This document shows, piece by piece, positions 16,233-23,136 of a stretch of 23,136 bases of DNA (position 1 is its first letter; each line of letters starts with the position of its first letter). A program made the position numbers and the translations under genes. The stretch lies in contig JBAPLS010000008.1 in assembly GCA_037083765.1 (NCBI GenBank), positions 1 through 23,136 on the forward strand. Reading direction: 5' to 3'. This DNA is from Dasytiphilus stammeri_B (GTDB taxonomy: Bacteria; Pseudomonadota; Gammaproteobacteria; Enterobacterales; Enterobacteriaceae). The notes beneath the pieces are model-generated. The model was not told where the DNA came from and ran no database searches. It saw only the letters and a program-made list of their open reading frames with translations.

Positions 16233-17078
16233 GTGAATACCGAATTATTAAAAACTTTTTTAGAGGTAAGTAGAACTTTACATTTTGGTAAAGCAGCGGA
16301 ACTGCTTTACTTAACTCAATCCGCGGTTAGTTTTCGTATTCGTCAGCTAGAAAACCAACTAGGAGTAATTCTTTTTACCAGAAACCGTAACAAGATTAGA
16401 TTGACTGCAGCGGGTATACGATTAGTTCCTTATGCGAATAGCATGCTCAACTTCTGGTTATCCGCTAAAAAAAACGTTATATATGCTCAACACTATTATC
16501 AATTATCAATTGGAACTAGTGCTTCAGTGTGGGAAGCTTATTTAACTGCATGGTTAAAATCTATTTATGATCACAATCAAGAAAAATCGTTGTATATCAA
16601 TGTTCGAATGGCCTCACGTAATTTCCTTATCCAACAATTACAGGACCACCAACTAGACATATTAATTACTACTGATGTTCCTAAAATGGGAGAAGTAGTC
16701 AGTACGCAACTAGGAACTATATCACTCCAATTGTTCCGTACAATAGGAGTACTACCTAATCATTATTATAATTATATAGATCTAGAGTGGGGAGATGATG
16801 GTTTCAATCATGATCTTACGAGGACTGGAATACAGTTATTACCTGTATTAATGACATCTTCAGCACATTTAACACGGAAGTTATTAACTAGCATAAATGC
16901 TTGTGCTTTTTTACCGAATTTCTGGAATAAAATTTATCCAGAATTGATAGCTATATCGCATATATCACTCATCACACGTCCTTTATACGCCATCTGGCTA
17001 CAAAATAATCCTCACCAAACCCAAATACAAAAATTACTTAAATGGTCTATTAATAATTTTAAGTTTAAATTTTTATGA
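16233..17078 (+). CDS. hdfR: LysR-type regulator HdfR
   Basis: HdfR is a LysR-family DNA-binding regulator; in E. coli it represses flhDC and activates gltBD. The 281-aa product (E. coli 279) starts MNTELLKTFLEVSRTLHFGK. The HTH is at about residues 15-45 (FGKAAELLYLTQSAVSFRIR, then QLENQLGVILFTR), and the effector domain ends with RPLYAIWLQNN as in E. coli. The GTG at 16233 matches the E. coli start and has GGAG six bases upstream; an in-frame codon 54 bases upstream gives an unrelated extension. Its divergent neighbour maoP is a relic, and no flagellar or nitrogen gene is in view, so its current targets are unknown. The intact reading frame suggests it is still used. Confidence 0.92.
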   Translation: MNTELLKTFLEVSRTLHFGKAAELLYLTQSAVSFRIRQLENQLGVILFTRNRNKIRLTAAGIRLVPYANSMLNFWLSAKKNVIYAQHYYQLSIGTSASVWEAYLTAWLKSIYDHNQEKSLYINVRMASRNFLIQQLQDHQLDILITTDVPKMGEVVSTQLGTISLQLFRTIGVLPNHYYNYIDLEWGDDGFNHDLTRTGIQLLPVLMTSSAHLTRKLLTSINACAFLPNFWNKIYPELIAISHISLITRPLYAIWLQNNPHQTQIQKLLKWSINNFKFKFL

Positions 17079-17104
17079 CTATTTCATGGAATCGGAAATC
17101 AATT

Positions 17105-17177
17105 GCAGGGGCGAAGGGAATCGAACCCCCAACCTCCGGTTTTGGAGACCGATGTTCTGCCTATTGAACTACACCCC
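17105..17177 (-). tRNA. trpT: tRNA-Trp (anticodon CCA), 3' CCA not encoded
   Basis: The acceptor AGGGGTG pairs with CGCCCCT with one T-G wobble, the anticodon loop CTCCAAA carries CCA, and the T-arm is GGGGGTTCGATTCCC. After discriminator G (17105) the DNA reads CAA instead of CCA. It is convergent with hdfR, as trpT is downstream of rrnC in E. coli, but no aspT or rRNA gene remains and aroE follows. Confidence 0.95.
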
Positions 17178-17239
17178 TAAACAAGTCATCCTCCTTGAGT
17201 ATGGAAGAGATATTCTGTGTGCATCATGATGAAAATTTA

Positions 17240-18091
17240 TTATGATCTTCGGCTGATAATCCTCTCATCCTGGAGAGTTTTAATAACTGATGAAATTTCT
17301 GGAAATACCCCATACCATAGTAAAAAAGAATATGCGGCTTGTCCTACTAACATACCTAAACCATCCGCACAATATTTAGCTCCTTGTTCCTTTCCCCACT
17401 GTAAAAAGGGTGTTAAGTTATTTTGATAAAATAAATCATAACAACAGGTGTGAGAAGATATTACTTTTCTTGGTAAGAAAGGCATTATCCCATTCATACT
17501 ACAAGAAGTAGCATTAATTATTAAGTCCACTCGTAATTCACTCAATCTATTTCTCTCTACTGCTGTAATATTACCGTAAGATCTAAATCTTAGAGCCATG
17601 TTCTGGGCTCGGATGAAAGTTCGATTAGTAATAATAATTGAACAATTATAATATAATAAAGGTAAAATTATACCATAAGCTGCTCCTCCTGCCCCCAGAA
17701 TCAAGATATTATCTTGAGGATGAATTAAGTTGAGTCTTTTTAGATCACTAAGTAAACCAATTCCATCTGTATTATCTCCGACTAAGTGATCATTTTCTAA
17801 CTTCTTAAGAGTATTAACTGAACCAGCTAACAAAGCACGTTCGGTTAAAATATTTGCTAAACTATACGCTTGTTGCTTAAAGGGCATAGTGATATTAGCG
17901 CCTTTCGCAATACTTCCCGAAAAAAACTCATTTAATCTCTCTGCAAAACATTCTCTAGTTGTCTGAATTTTTCCATAAATGTGAGAGGAAATGTGAAGTT
18001 GATTAGCAAACAACTGATAAATACGCGGGGATTGACTATGTTTTATGGGATAGCCAAAAATCGCAAAAGAATAATCATAATTATTAAACAT
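17240..18091 (-). CDS. aroE: Shikimate dehydrogenase (NADP+)
   Basis: AroE reduces 3-dehydroshikimate to shikimate with NADPH, the fourth step of chorismate synthesis. The 283-aa product (E. coli 272) has the substrate motif KHSQSP, ANITMPFK with the catalytic Lys, GDNTDG with the catalytic Asp, the glycine-rich NADP loop GAGGAAYG, the NRTFIRA phosphate-binding motif, INATS and DGLGMLVGQAA. The ATG at 18091 follows a GGTGAT element and overlaps the end of tsaC by 8 bp, so translation is probably coupled. Longer readings upstream run inside tsaC and are unlike the family. The gene looks intact. With its tRNA-Trp neighbour 62 bp downstream it marks a rearrangement junction. Confidence 0.95.
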   Translation of the reverse strand: MFNNYDYSFAIFGYPIKHSQSPRIYQLFANQLHISSHIYGKIQTTRECFAERLNEFFSGSIAKGANITMPFKQQAYSLANILTERALLAGSVNTLKKLENDHLVGDNTDGIGLLSDLKRLNLIHPQDNILILGAGGAAYGIILPLLYYNCSIIITNRTFIRAQNMALRFRSYGNITAVERNRLSELRVDLIINATSCSMNGIMPFLPRKVISSHTCCYDLFYQNNLTPFLQWGKEQGAKYCADGLGMLVGQAAYSFLLWYGVFPEISSVIKTLQDERIISRRS

Positions 18092-18656
18092 TATCACCAC
18101 TACGAATAATTTTGCCCGAAAATAAATCCCTAATTTCGGTAGGATGCTGTAGTTCTCCAATATTACCAGGATATACTGGTAATTCATATCCAAATTGAGA
18201 TCTTATCTCTTCTAGAGAACGACAAGGAGGACTACCTGATACATTAGCACTAGTAGAGACTAATGGTTTTTTAAAAGCTTTGCATAATTGGATAATTGCT
18301 TCATGCTTACTAATACGTATAGCTACTGAATTCAATGATCCCGTAAGCCAAGATGGAGTCTGAATCCTAGCTGGCACTATCCATGTGAAGGGTTCAGAAT
18401 TATGTGAATATAGTTGTGCTCGCTGCTTATAAGATAATTTTTCACTTTCAATATAAGGTGTTAATTGTTGGTAATCCGCTGCTACCAATATAAAACCCTT
18501 TGATAAAGATCGTTTTTTTAAAGTCTGCAGGCTCATAACAGCTTTTTTGCTATCTGGATCACAACCTAAACCAAAAACTCCTTCTGTAGGGTAAGCTATA
18601 ATTTTTTCTTCGTATAGATTTTTCAAAAAAAACGTGAGAAATTTATATTGGCTCAT
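18084..18656 (-). CDS. tsaC: Threonylcarbamoyl-AMP synthase
   Basis: TsaC (YrdC/RimN) makes threonylcarbamoyl-AMP from threonine, bicarbonate and ATP, the first step of the t6A modification at position 37 of ANN-decoding tRNAs. The 190-aa product equals E. coli TsaC. It has IAYPTEGVFGLGCDPDS (about residues 22-38), LKKRSLSKGF carrying the nucleotide-binding basic residues, and PLVSTSANVSG, the family signature. The ATG at 18656 gives MSQYKF; an upstream ATG at 18695 lacks a ribosome-binding site and falls within a palindrome. The gene overlaps aroE by 8 bp. yrdD, smg and dprA, which lie between tsaC and def in E. coli, are absent. Confidence 0.94.
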   Translation of the reverse strand: MSQYKFLTFFLKNLYEEKIIAYPTEGVFGLGCDPDSKKAVMSLQTLKKRSLSKGFILVAADYQQLTPYIESEKLSYKQRAQLYSHNSEPFTWIVPARIQTPSWLTGSLNSVAIRISKHEAIIQLCKAFKKPLVSTSANVSGSPPCRSLEEIRSQFGYELPVYPGNIGELQHPTEIRDLFSGKIIRSGDNV

Positions 18657-18777
18657 GATTTTGTTCTCTTTTTGCGGTCCGGAGATATTAATCATTAGTA
18701 ATGATATACTAAGTATCTTAGATGTGATATCATTATCGATAATAATTTCATATTTTCGTTACTAAGAGACTAATTTT
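18657..18777. promoter_or_regulatory. Divergent promoter region of tsaC-aroE and def-fmt
   Basis: This 121-bp stretch must hold the start signals for both operons. It has two perfect palindromes: ATCATTA-G-TAATGAT (18691-18705) and ATTATCGATAAT (18732-18743). TATACT at 18705-18710 could be a -10 box for def, but no good -35 box is seen. The palindromes may be operators or chance. Confidence 0.4.
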
Positions 18778-19284
18778 ATGGCCCCTCTGCGGTTATTAAT
18801 TTATCCGGATCAGCGACTGCGAACAATTGCACGGCGCGTAATAAAAATAAATCAAGAGATCCTGCGAATTGCGGAAAATATGTTGAATCTTATGTACACA
18901 GAAAATGGGATAGGTTTAGCTGCTACACAAGTTGATATTCATCAACAAATTATTGTTATTGATATATCTGAAAAAAAAAATAAACCTTTAGTCCTTATTA
19001 ATCCCGTATTGTTAGAAAAAGAAGGGGAGATTAGTATTGAAGAAGGATGTTTGTCTATTCCTGAACAGAAGGCTTTTATCCCTCGGGCTAAAAAGGTGAC
19101 TATTAGTAGTTTAAGTATCACAGGAGAGCCTTGTATGATAAAAGCAAATAATTTATTAGCTATTTGTATTCAACATGAAATGGATCATCTTTTAGGAAAG
19201 ATATTTATTGATTACCTGTCTCCAATGGAGCAGAAGAAAATTTTTAATCAATTAAAAAAAAATGACTTGTTTATGAAAAAATAA
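18778..19284 (+). CDS. def: Peptide deformylase
   Basis: Def removes the formyl group from N-terminal formyl-Met of new proteins, using Fe2+ or Zn2+. The 168-aa product (E. coli 169) has all three motifs: GIGLAATQ (about residues 45-52), EGCLSIPE with the metal-binding Cys (about 88-95), and QHEMDHL with the two metal-binding His and catalytic Glu (about 132-138). The C-terminal helix is shortened and Lys-rich. The ribosome-binding site is weak (AAGAGA). fmt follows by 32 bp, as in E. coli, so one transcript makes both the formylating and deformylating enzymes. Confidence 0.97.
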   Translation: MAPLRLLIYPDQRLRTIARRVIKINQEILRIAENMLNLMYTENGIGLAATQVDIHQQIIVIDISEKKNKPLVLINPVLLEKEGEISIEEGCLSIPEQKAFIPRAKKVTISSLSITGEPCMIKANNLLAICIQHEMDHLLGKIFIDYLSPMEQKKIFNQLKKNDLFMKK

Positions 19285-19316
19285 AGAGAATATTTAAACA
19301 ATTATCTAGAATTTAG

Positions 19317-20276
19317 ATGTCTAATCTTGTGAAAGTGATTTTTGCAGGTACTCCAGAGTTTGCGGCTAGTCAGCTATCTGTTCTTCTCTCTAAACATATG
19401 GTGGTAGGAGTTTTAACCCAACCCGATAGAGCGGTAGGGCGAGGTCAACAAGTCACTTGTAATCCCGTAAAAAAAATAGCACTTAAACATAATATTGCTA
19501 TTTTTCAGCCTCAGAATATTAATCAGGAAACATTGCTCCAACAACTTTCTGCACTTAATGCTGATATTATGGTAGTAGTAGCTTATGGTACAAAATTACC
19601 TAATAATCTACTGAAGATTACTCGTTTTGGGGCTATAAACCTGCACTGTTCTCTTTTACCGCGATGGCGCGGCTCTTCACCAATACAGCAAGCTATTTTA
19701 GCGGGAGACCCCTCTACGGGAGTCACTATTATACAAATGAAGGATAAAATTGATAGTGGAGATATTCTGAATCAAATTTATTGTCCCATTGATTCTCTCG
19801 ATACTACTGCCACCCTTTTAAAGAAGTTATCTTGTCTGGGTACAAGAGGGATATTATCGACCTTAGAACAGTACGTCCACAATACTATATCTCCAAAAAA
19901 GCAAATTGAACTAAGGGCAACTTATGCCAGAAAAATTGCTAAAGAAGAAGCATATATAGACTGGAAACTATCTGCTTGTGAAATAGAACGTCGTATTAGA
20001 GCTTTTAATCCATGGCCAGGATGCTATTTTATTATTAATGGCAAATATATTAAGGTATGGAAAGCTTCCATATTGTGCGCATATTTGGAGGACTATCAAT
20101 ATCAACCGGGTGAAATATTACATGTTAGTAACAACGGTATAAAAATTGCTACCGGACAAGCAATATTAAATATAGAAAAATTACAACTAGCTGGTAAAAA
20201 ATCTATGCTAGTTAGTGAATTTCTCAAAGCACGTCAACACTGGTTTCGGCGCGGATTAATTATAGGAGCCAAATAA
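19317..20276 (+). CDS. fmt: Methionyl-tRNA formyltransferase
   Basis: Fmt transfers a formyl group from 10-formyl-THF to initiator Met-tRNA. The 319-aa product (E. coli 315) starts MSNLVKVIFAGTPEFAA and has the tRNA-acceptor loop TQPDRAVGRGQQ, the folate and catalytic region INLHCSLLPRWRGSSPIQ with Asn and His of the catalytic set, and KDKIDSGDIL with the catalytic Asp. The C-terminal tRNA-binding domain includes RAFNPWPGCYF and LQLAGKKSM. The usual HGSLLP reads HCSLLP, a Gly to Cys change next to the active site. No strong ribosome-binding site is seen. rsmB and trkA, which follow in E. coli, are missing; about 290 bp of AT-rich DNA without recognised genes leads to yacG. Confidence 0.95.
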   Translation: MSNLVKVIFAGTPEFAASQLSVLLSKHMVVGVLTQPDRAVGRGQQVTCNPVKKIALKHNIAIFQPQNINQETLLQQLSALNADIMVVVAYGTKLPNNLLKITRFGAINLHCSLLPRWRGSSPIQQAILAGDPSTGVTIIQMKDKIDSGDILNQIYCPIDSLDTTATLLKKLSCLGTRGILSTLEQYVHNTISPKKQIELRATYARKIAKEEAYIDWKLSACEIERRIRAFNPWPGCYFIINGKYIKVWKASILCAYLEDYQYQPGEILHVSNNGIKIATGQAILNIEKLQLAGKKSMLVSEFLKARQHWFRRGLIIGAK

Positions 20277-20565
20277 TTATTAGTCTCCACTTGCTAATAA
20301 GCCGTTGATATAGAGGTACATTATTGAGATAATCTTTGAAGTATCGGATCAATAATAAAATTAGGAAGTTCATGTTAATACCTCCCAAAAATTTTTATGA
20401 ATAACATTCATAATATACTAAATATTTCTTATGATTTCTATCTATTACCAAGTTAAATTATTTTAACATCTAAAATATTCTAACTGTAATACTCCAACAT
20501 ACATGATGTTAAATAAATTTTTATAAAACAATTATCAAAAAATGAAATAATCAGGAGAGAAATTT

Positions 20566-20697
20566 ATCATCAATAATATCAAAGTAGAATGTCCCCGCTG
20601 TGGTAAAAAAATTTTTTGGGAACCAAAGGAAACTTTTCGTCCGTTTTGTAGTAAACGATGTAAAAATAGTGATTTAGAAAACTGGTTGCTAGAATAA
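20566..20697 (+). CDS. yacG: Zinc-binding gyrase inhibitor YacG, ATC at start position
   Basis: YacG is a small zinc protein that inhibits DNA gyrase in E. coli. The frame reads INNIKVECPRCGKKIFW, then FRPFCSKRCKNSDLENW and stop. Both zinc pairs are present (CPRC and CSKRC), and FRPFCSKRC is the family signature. It has about 43 residues against 65 in E. coli; the acidic C-terminal tail is gone. No ATG, GTG or TTG occurs in frame after the upstream stop (20548-20550). AGGAG (20553-20557) lies eight bases before ATC at 20566, and that codon aligns exactly with the E. coli initiator Met, so the start seems to have mutated from ATG to ATC. Either it is translated weakly from ATC or it is a fresh pseudogene. 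It converges on secA with 17 bp between them, as yacG does near secA in E. coli, where mutT lies between. Confidence 0.75.
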   Translation: MINNIKVECPRCGKKIFWEPKETFRPFCSKRCKNSDLENWLLE

Positions 20698-20714
20698 AAC
20701 AATATTGGTGATTT

Positions 20715-23136
20715 CTACCTCGCAAAATAAAATTTTCGACCGTGACATTTTTTATATTTTTTCTGTGAACCACAAGGACAGAGTTGATTAGGGCCTATTG
20801 TTTTGATTGGAGCAATATTCTCACTTTGTTCTGCTGAAGCAGCCGAAAAAAGTGATAAGGATATTGTTTCAGAAAAAGGTTCTAAGTGATTAAAGTTCAT
20901 TTTATAAAGTCTACTGACTACCTCATATTTCATGGTTTCTAGTAAAGTAGCAAACATAGCAAATGATTCCCGTTTATATTCTTGCGTCGGATCTTTTTGC
21001 GCATAACCTCGTAAATGAATGCCTTGACGTAGATAATCCATAGCAGCTAGATGTTCTTTCCAGAGAGTATCTAATGTTTGTAACATTATATTTTTTTCTA
21101 AATTACACATCGTTTCTGTGCTAACTATTAATTTTTTATTGTCATATATTTGCTTGGCATGACAAAGAATTTTTTCACTGATTTCAGCACCGCTAATTTT
21201 AGCATCCTTTTTAATCCATTCAGTGAGAGGACAATCGAGATTAAAATCTCTCTTAAGTAGATCTTCTAAGTCCGGAAGATTACTGATTTCTTTTAAAGAT
21301 GGAGGAATATGGCTGTTAATAATTGCTCTGAACACATCTTCAAATATACGGTCTATCGTAATACTTATTGCCGGGTTGACCAGTAACTCATTACGCTGCG
21401 CATAAATTACTTGTCTTTGATCGTTATCCACATTATCGTATTCTAATACCTGTTTACGCAACTCAAAATTTCGACCTTCTACTTTACACTGAGCATGAGC
21501 AATAGCTTTAGTTACCCAAGGATGTTCTATAGCATCACCCGATTTAATTCCTAATTTTCGCATTATTCCTACTAGACGATCGGAAGCAAAAATTCGCATT
21601 AAGCTATCTTCCATAGAGAGGTAAAATCGGGAAGATCCAGGATCTCCCTGTCTGCCTGCACGACCTCTGAGCTGATTGTCAATTCTCCGCGACTCATGAC
21701 GTTCAGTGCCTATAATATGTAGGCCGCCTGCTTCTACAACTGCATTATGGCGTTCTTGCCAAGCTTGCTTAATAATATTAATTTTAGCTGGATTAGAATT
21801 TTTTATCCTACTAATTTCAGATTGTAAACTCCCTCCTAGAACAATATCTGTGCCGCGACCGGCCATATTAGTAGCTATAGTTACTGACCCAGGTTGTCCT
21901 GCTTGTGCAATTATCTCAGCTTCATGAGCATGAAATTTAGCGTTTAATACCTTATGTTTTATACCCGCTCTACTAAGAGCTCTAGAGAGAGTCTCTGATT
22001 TTTCAATAGAAATAGTTCCTACCAACACTGGTTGACCTTGAGTAATTCGAGATTTCAGATCCTGAATTATTGCTTCAATCTTTTCTTTTTCACTTAGATA
22101 TACCAGATCAGGTAAATCTTTACGTATCATCTTCCTGTTAGGAGGAATAACAATGGTATCTAATTGATAAATAGAACGAAATTCAAAGGCTTCTGTATCA
22201 GCAGTACCAGTCATACCCGATAATTTAGTATATAATCGAAAGTAATTCTGAAAAGTAATAGATGCCATAGTTTGATTTTCATTTTTAATTTCTACTTTTT
22301 CTTTAGCTTCTATCGCTTGGTGTAAACCTTCGGACCAACGACGACCGGACATAGTCCGTCCCGTATGTTCATCTACAATTACTACCTCTTTATCTTTCAC
22401 AAGATAATCTCTATTGCGAATAAATAATGTATGTGCACGGAGAGCCGCCGTTACATGCTGCATTAATATTATATTGGAGGGTGAATAAAGTGACTCTTCT
22501 ATTTTCATTAGTCCTTCCCTCACTAAAAGTTCTTCTATTAAAATTAGTCCCCGTTCTGTTAAATAGACCTGTCTAGTTTTTTCATCTACCGAAAAATGAC
22601 CTTGTCCTTGATAAGAATCAGAATCTTCTTTTTCTTGTTGGATTAAGTAGGGAATTAAATTATTAACTTGTATATATAGATCCGAGCGATTATTTTCCAG
22701 CGGACCAGAAATAATTAAAGGTGTTCGAGCTTCATCAATTAGGATTGAATCGACTTCATCTACTAAAGCATAGGACAGTAGTCTCTGGACCTGATTTTTA
22801 GTACTAAACGACATATTATCCCGTAAGTAATCAAAACCATATTCATTATTCGTACCATAAGTAATATCTGCCTCGTAAGCGGCCTGTTTTTCTGCTGTGT
22901 TCATTCCCGGTAAGTTAAGTCCTATAGTGATTCCTAGAAATTCAAATAGAGGACGATTAGTATCAGCATCTCTTTGTGCTAAATAATCATTCACTGTTAC
23001 AATATGTACTCCTTTGCCAGGGAGAGCATTTAAATAAGCTGGCAGAGTGGCTGTAAATGTTTTTCCTTCACCCGTTCGCATTTCCGCAATACACCCATTA
23101 TTTAAAACTATTCCACCAAGCAACTGAACATCAAAA
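20715..23136 (-). CDS. secA: SecA preprotein translocase ATPase (runs off right edge)
   Basis: SecA is the motor that pushes preproteins through SecYEG. The 806 residues present correspond to about residue 84 to the C-terminus of E. coli SecA (901). They include Walker A MRTGEGKT, the DEAD-like VDEVDSILIDEARTPLI, TGRTMSGRRWSEGLHQAIEA, GMTGTADTEAFEF in the preprotein-binding part, NMAGRGTDIVLGG and QLRGRAGRQGDPGSSRFY of the second nucleotide-binding fold, the helical scaffold ending DYLRQGIHLRGYAQKDP, and the C-terminal zinc motif CPCGSQKKYKKCHG that binds SecB and lipid. The linker before the zinc motif is somewhat shorter than in E. coli. About 83 N-terminal residues lie beyond the window. 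No frame breaks are seen. Confidence 0.97.
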   Translation of the reverse strand, partial: FDVQLLGGIVLNNGCIAEMRTGEGKTFTATLPAYLNALPGKGVHIVTVNDYLAQRDADTNRPLFEFLGITIGLNLPGMNTAEKQAAYEADITYGTNNEYGFDYLRDNMSFSTKNQVQRLLSYALVDEVDSILIDEARTPLIISGPLENNRSDLYIQVNNLIPYLIQQEKEDSDSYQGQGHFSVDEKTRQVYLTERGLILIEELLVREGLMKIEESLYSPSNIILMQHVTAALRAHTLFIRNRDYLVKDKEVVIVDEHTGRTMSGRRWSEGLHQAIEAKEKVEIKNENQTMASITFQNYFRLYTKLSGMTGTADTEAFEFRSIYQLDTIVIPPNRKMIRKDLPDLVYLSEKEKIEAIIQDLKSRITQGQPVLVGTISIEKSETLSRALSRAGIKHKVLNAKFHAHEAEIIAQAGQPGSVTIATNMAGRGTDIVLGGSLQSEISRIKNSNPAKINIIKQAWQERHNAVVEAGGLHIIGTERHESRRIDNQLRGRAGRQGDPGSSRFYLSMEDSLMRIFASDRLVGIMRKLGIKSGDAIEHPWVTKAIAHAQCKVEGRNFELRKQVLEYDNVDNDQRQVIYAQRNELLVNPAISITIDRIFEDVFRAIINSHIPPSLKEISNLPDLEDLLKRDFNLDCPLTEWIKKDAKISGAEISEKILCHAKQIYDNKKLIVSTETMCNLEKNIMLQTLDTLWKEHLAAMDYLRQGIHLRGYAQKDPTQEYKRESFAMFATLLETMKYEVVSRLYKMNFNHLEPFSETISLSLFSAASAEQSENIAPIKTIGPNQLCPCGSQKKYKKCHGRKFYFAR

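Noticed and set aside
17178..17239. Remnant of 16S or 5S rRNA between tRNA-Trp and aroE
   Set aside because: A CCTCCTT-like string is present, but neighbouring bases do not match the 16S 3' end.
20579..20773. 64-codon minus-strand open frame between yacG and secA
   Set aside because: It overlaps yacG and the secA 3' end out of frame and carries no domain; the zinc motifs of YacG are on the plus strand.
1..23136. CRISPR array, insertion sequence, prophage or toxin-antitoxin pair
   Set aside because: No regularly spaced repeats, transposase or integrase motifs, or paired small genes were found.

Overview
The window looks like a chromosome segment of a genome-reduced member of the Enterobacterales, most likely an insect endosymbiont. 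The evidence is AT-rich DNA, E. coli-like proteins of nearly family length (Rho 419 aa, HslU 443 aa, TsaC 190 aa), E. coli-like local gene order with many intervening genes gone, long gaps without intact genes, and several genes caught at different stages of decay. I cannot name the species. Homology and synteny statements rest on recalled E. coli proteins and gene order, not on database searches.

Left part (1-8.4 kb). On the minus strand lie the 5' part of glpK and the hslV-hslU protease operon, with a near-perfect heat-shock (sigma-32) promoter upstream. menA, rraA, zapB and glpF, which separate hslU from glpK in E. coli, are missing. A lone LysR-type regulator follows on the plus strand. 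The 2.5 kb after it hold no intact gene, but the minus strand carries several frame-broken stretches that still read like protein. corA closes this part.

Middle (8.3-15.3 kb). The minus-strand order trxA, rho, tRNA-Arg/His/Leu/Pro, an OmpA-like gene plus a DUF2382 stress-type gene, dapF, uvrD, corA is the E. coli 84-86 min region in collapsed form. The wec, hem, cya, xerC and yigB genes are absent. dapF is broken by two adjacent in-frame stops with its 3' end still readable behind them, and it has lost conserved active-site residues. uvrD has lost its C-terminal Tudor-like domain, of which a relic remains.

Right part (15.3-23.1 kb). A relic of maoP (yifE) lies beside divergent hdfR. tRNA-Trp then sits directly against aroE, a junction that fits fusion of two rRNA loci followed by loss of the rRNA genes. 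tsaC-aroE (minus) and def-fmt (plus) diverge from a 121-bp region. Next come a shortened yacG whose start codon position reads ATC, and secA, which runs off the right edge.

Functionally, what survives is core housekeeping: protein quality control (HslVU), Mg2+ uptake, DNA repair, transcription termination, thiol redox, tRNA modification, N-formyl-Met processing, the shikimate pathway and Sec export, plus a small envelope/stress gene pair. I see no new defence, mobile or biosynthetic system. The notable signals are decay intermediates and rearrangement scars.
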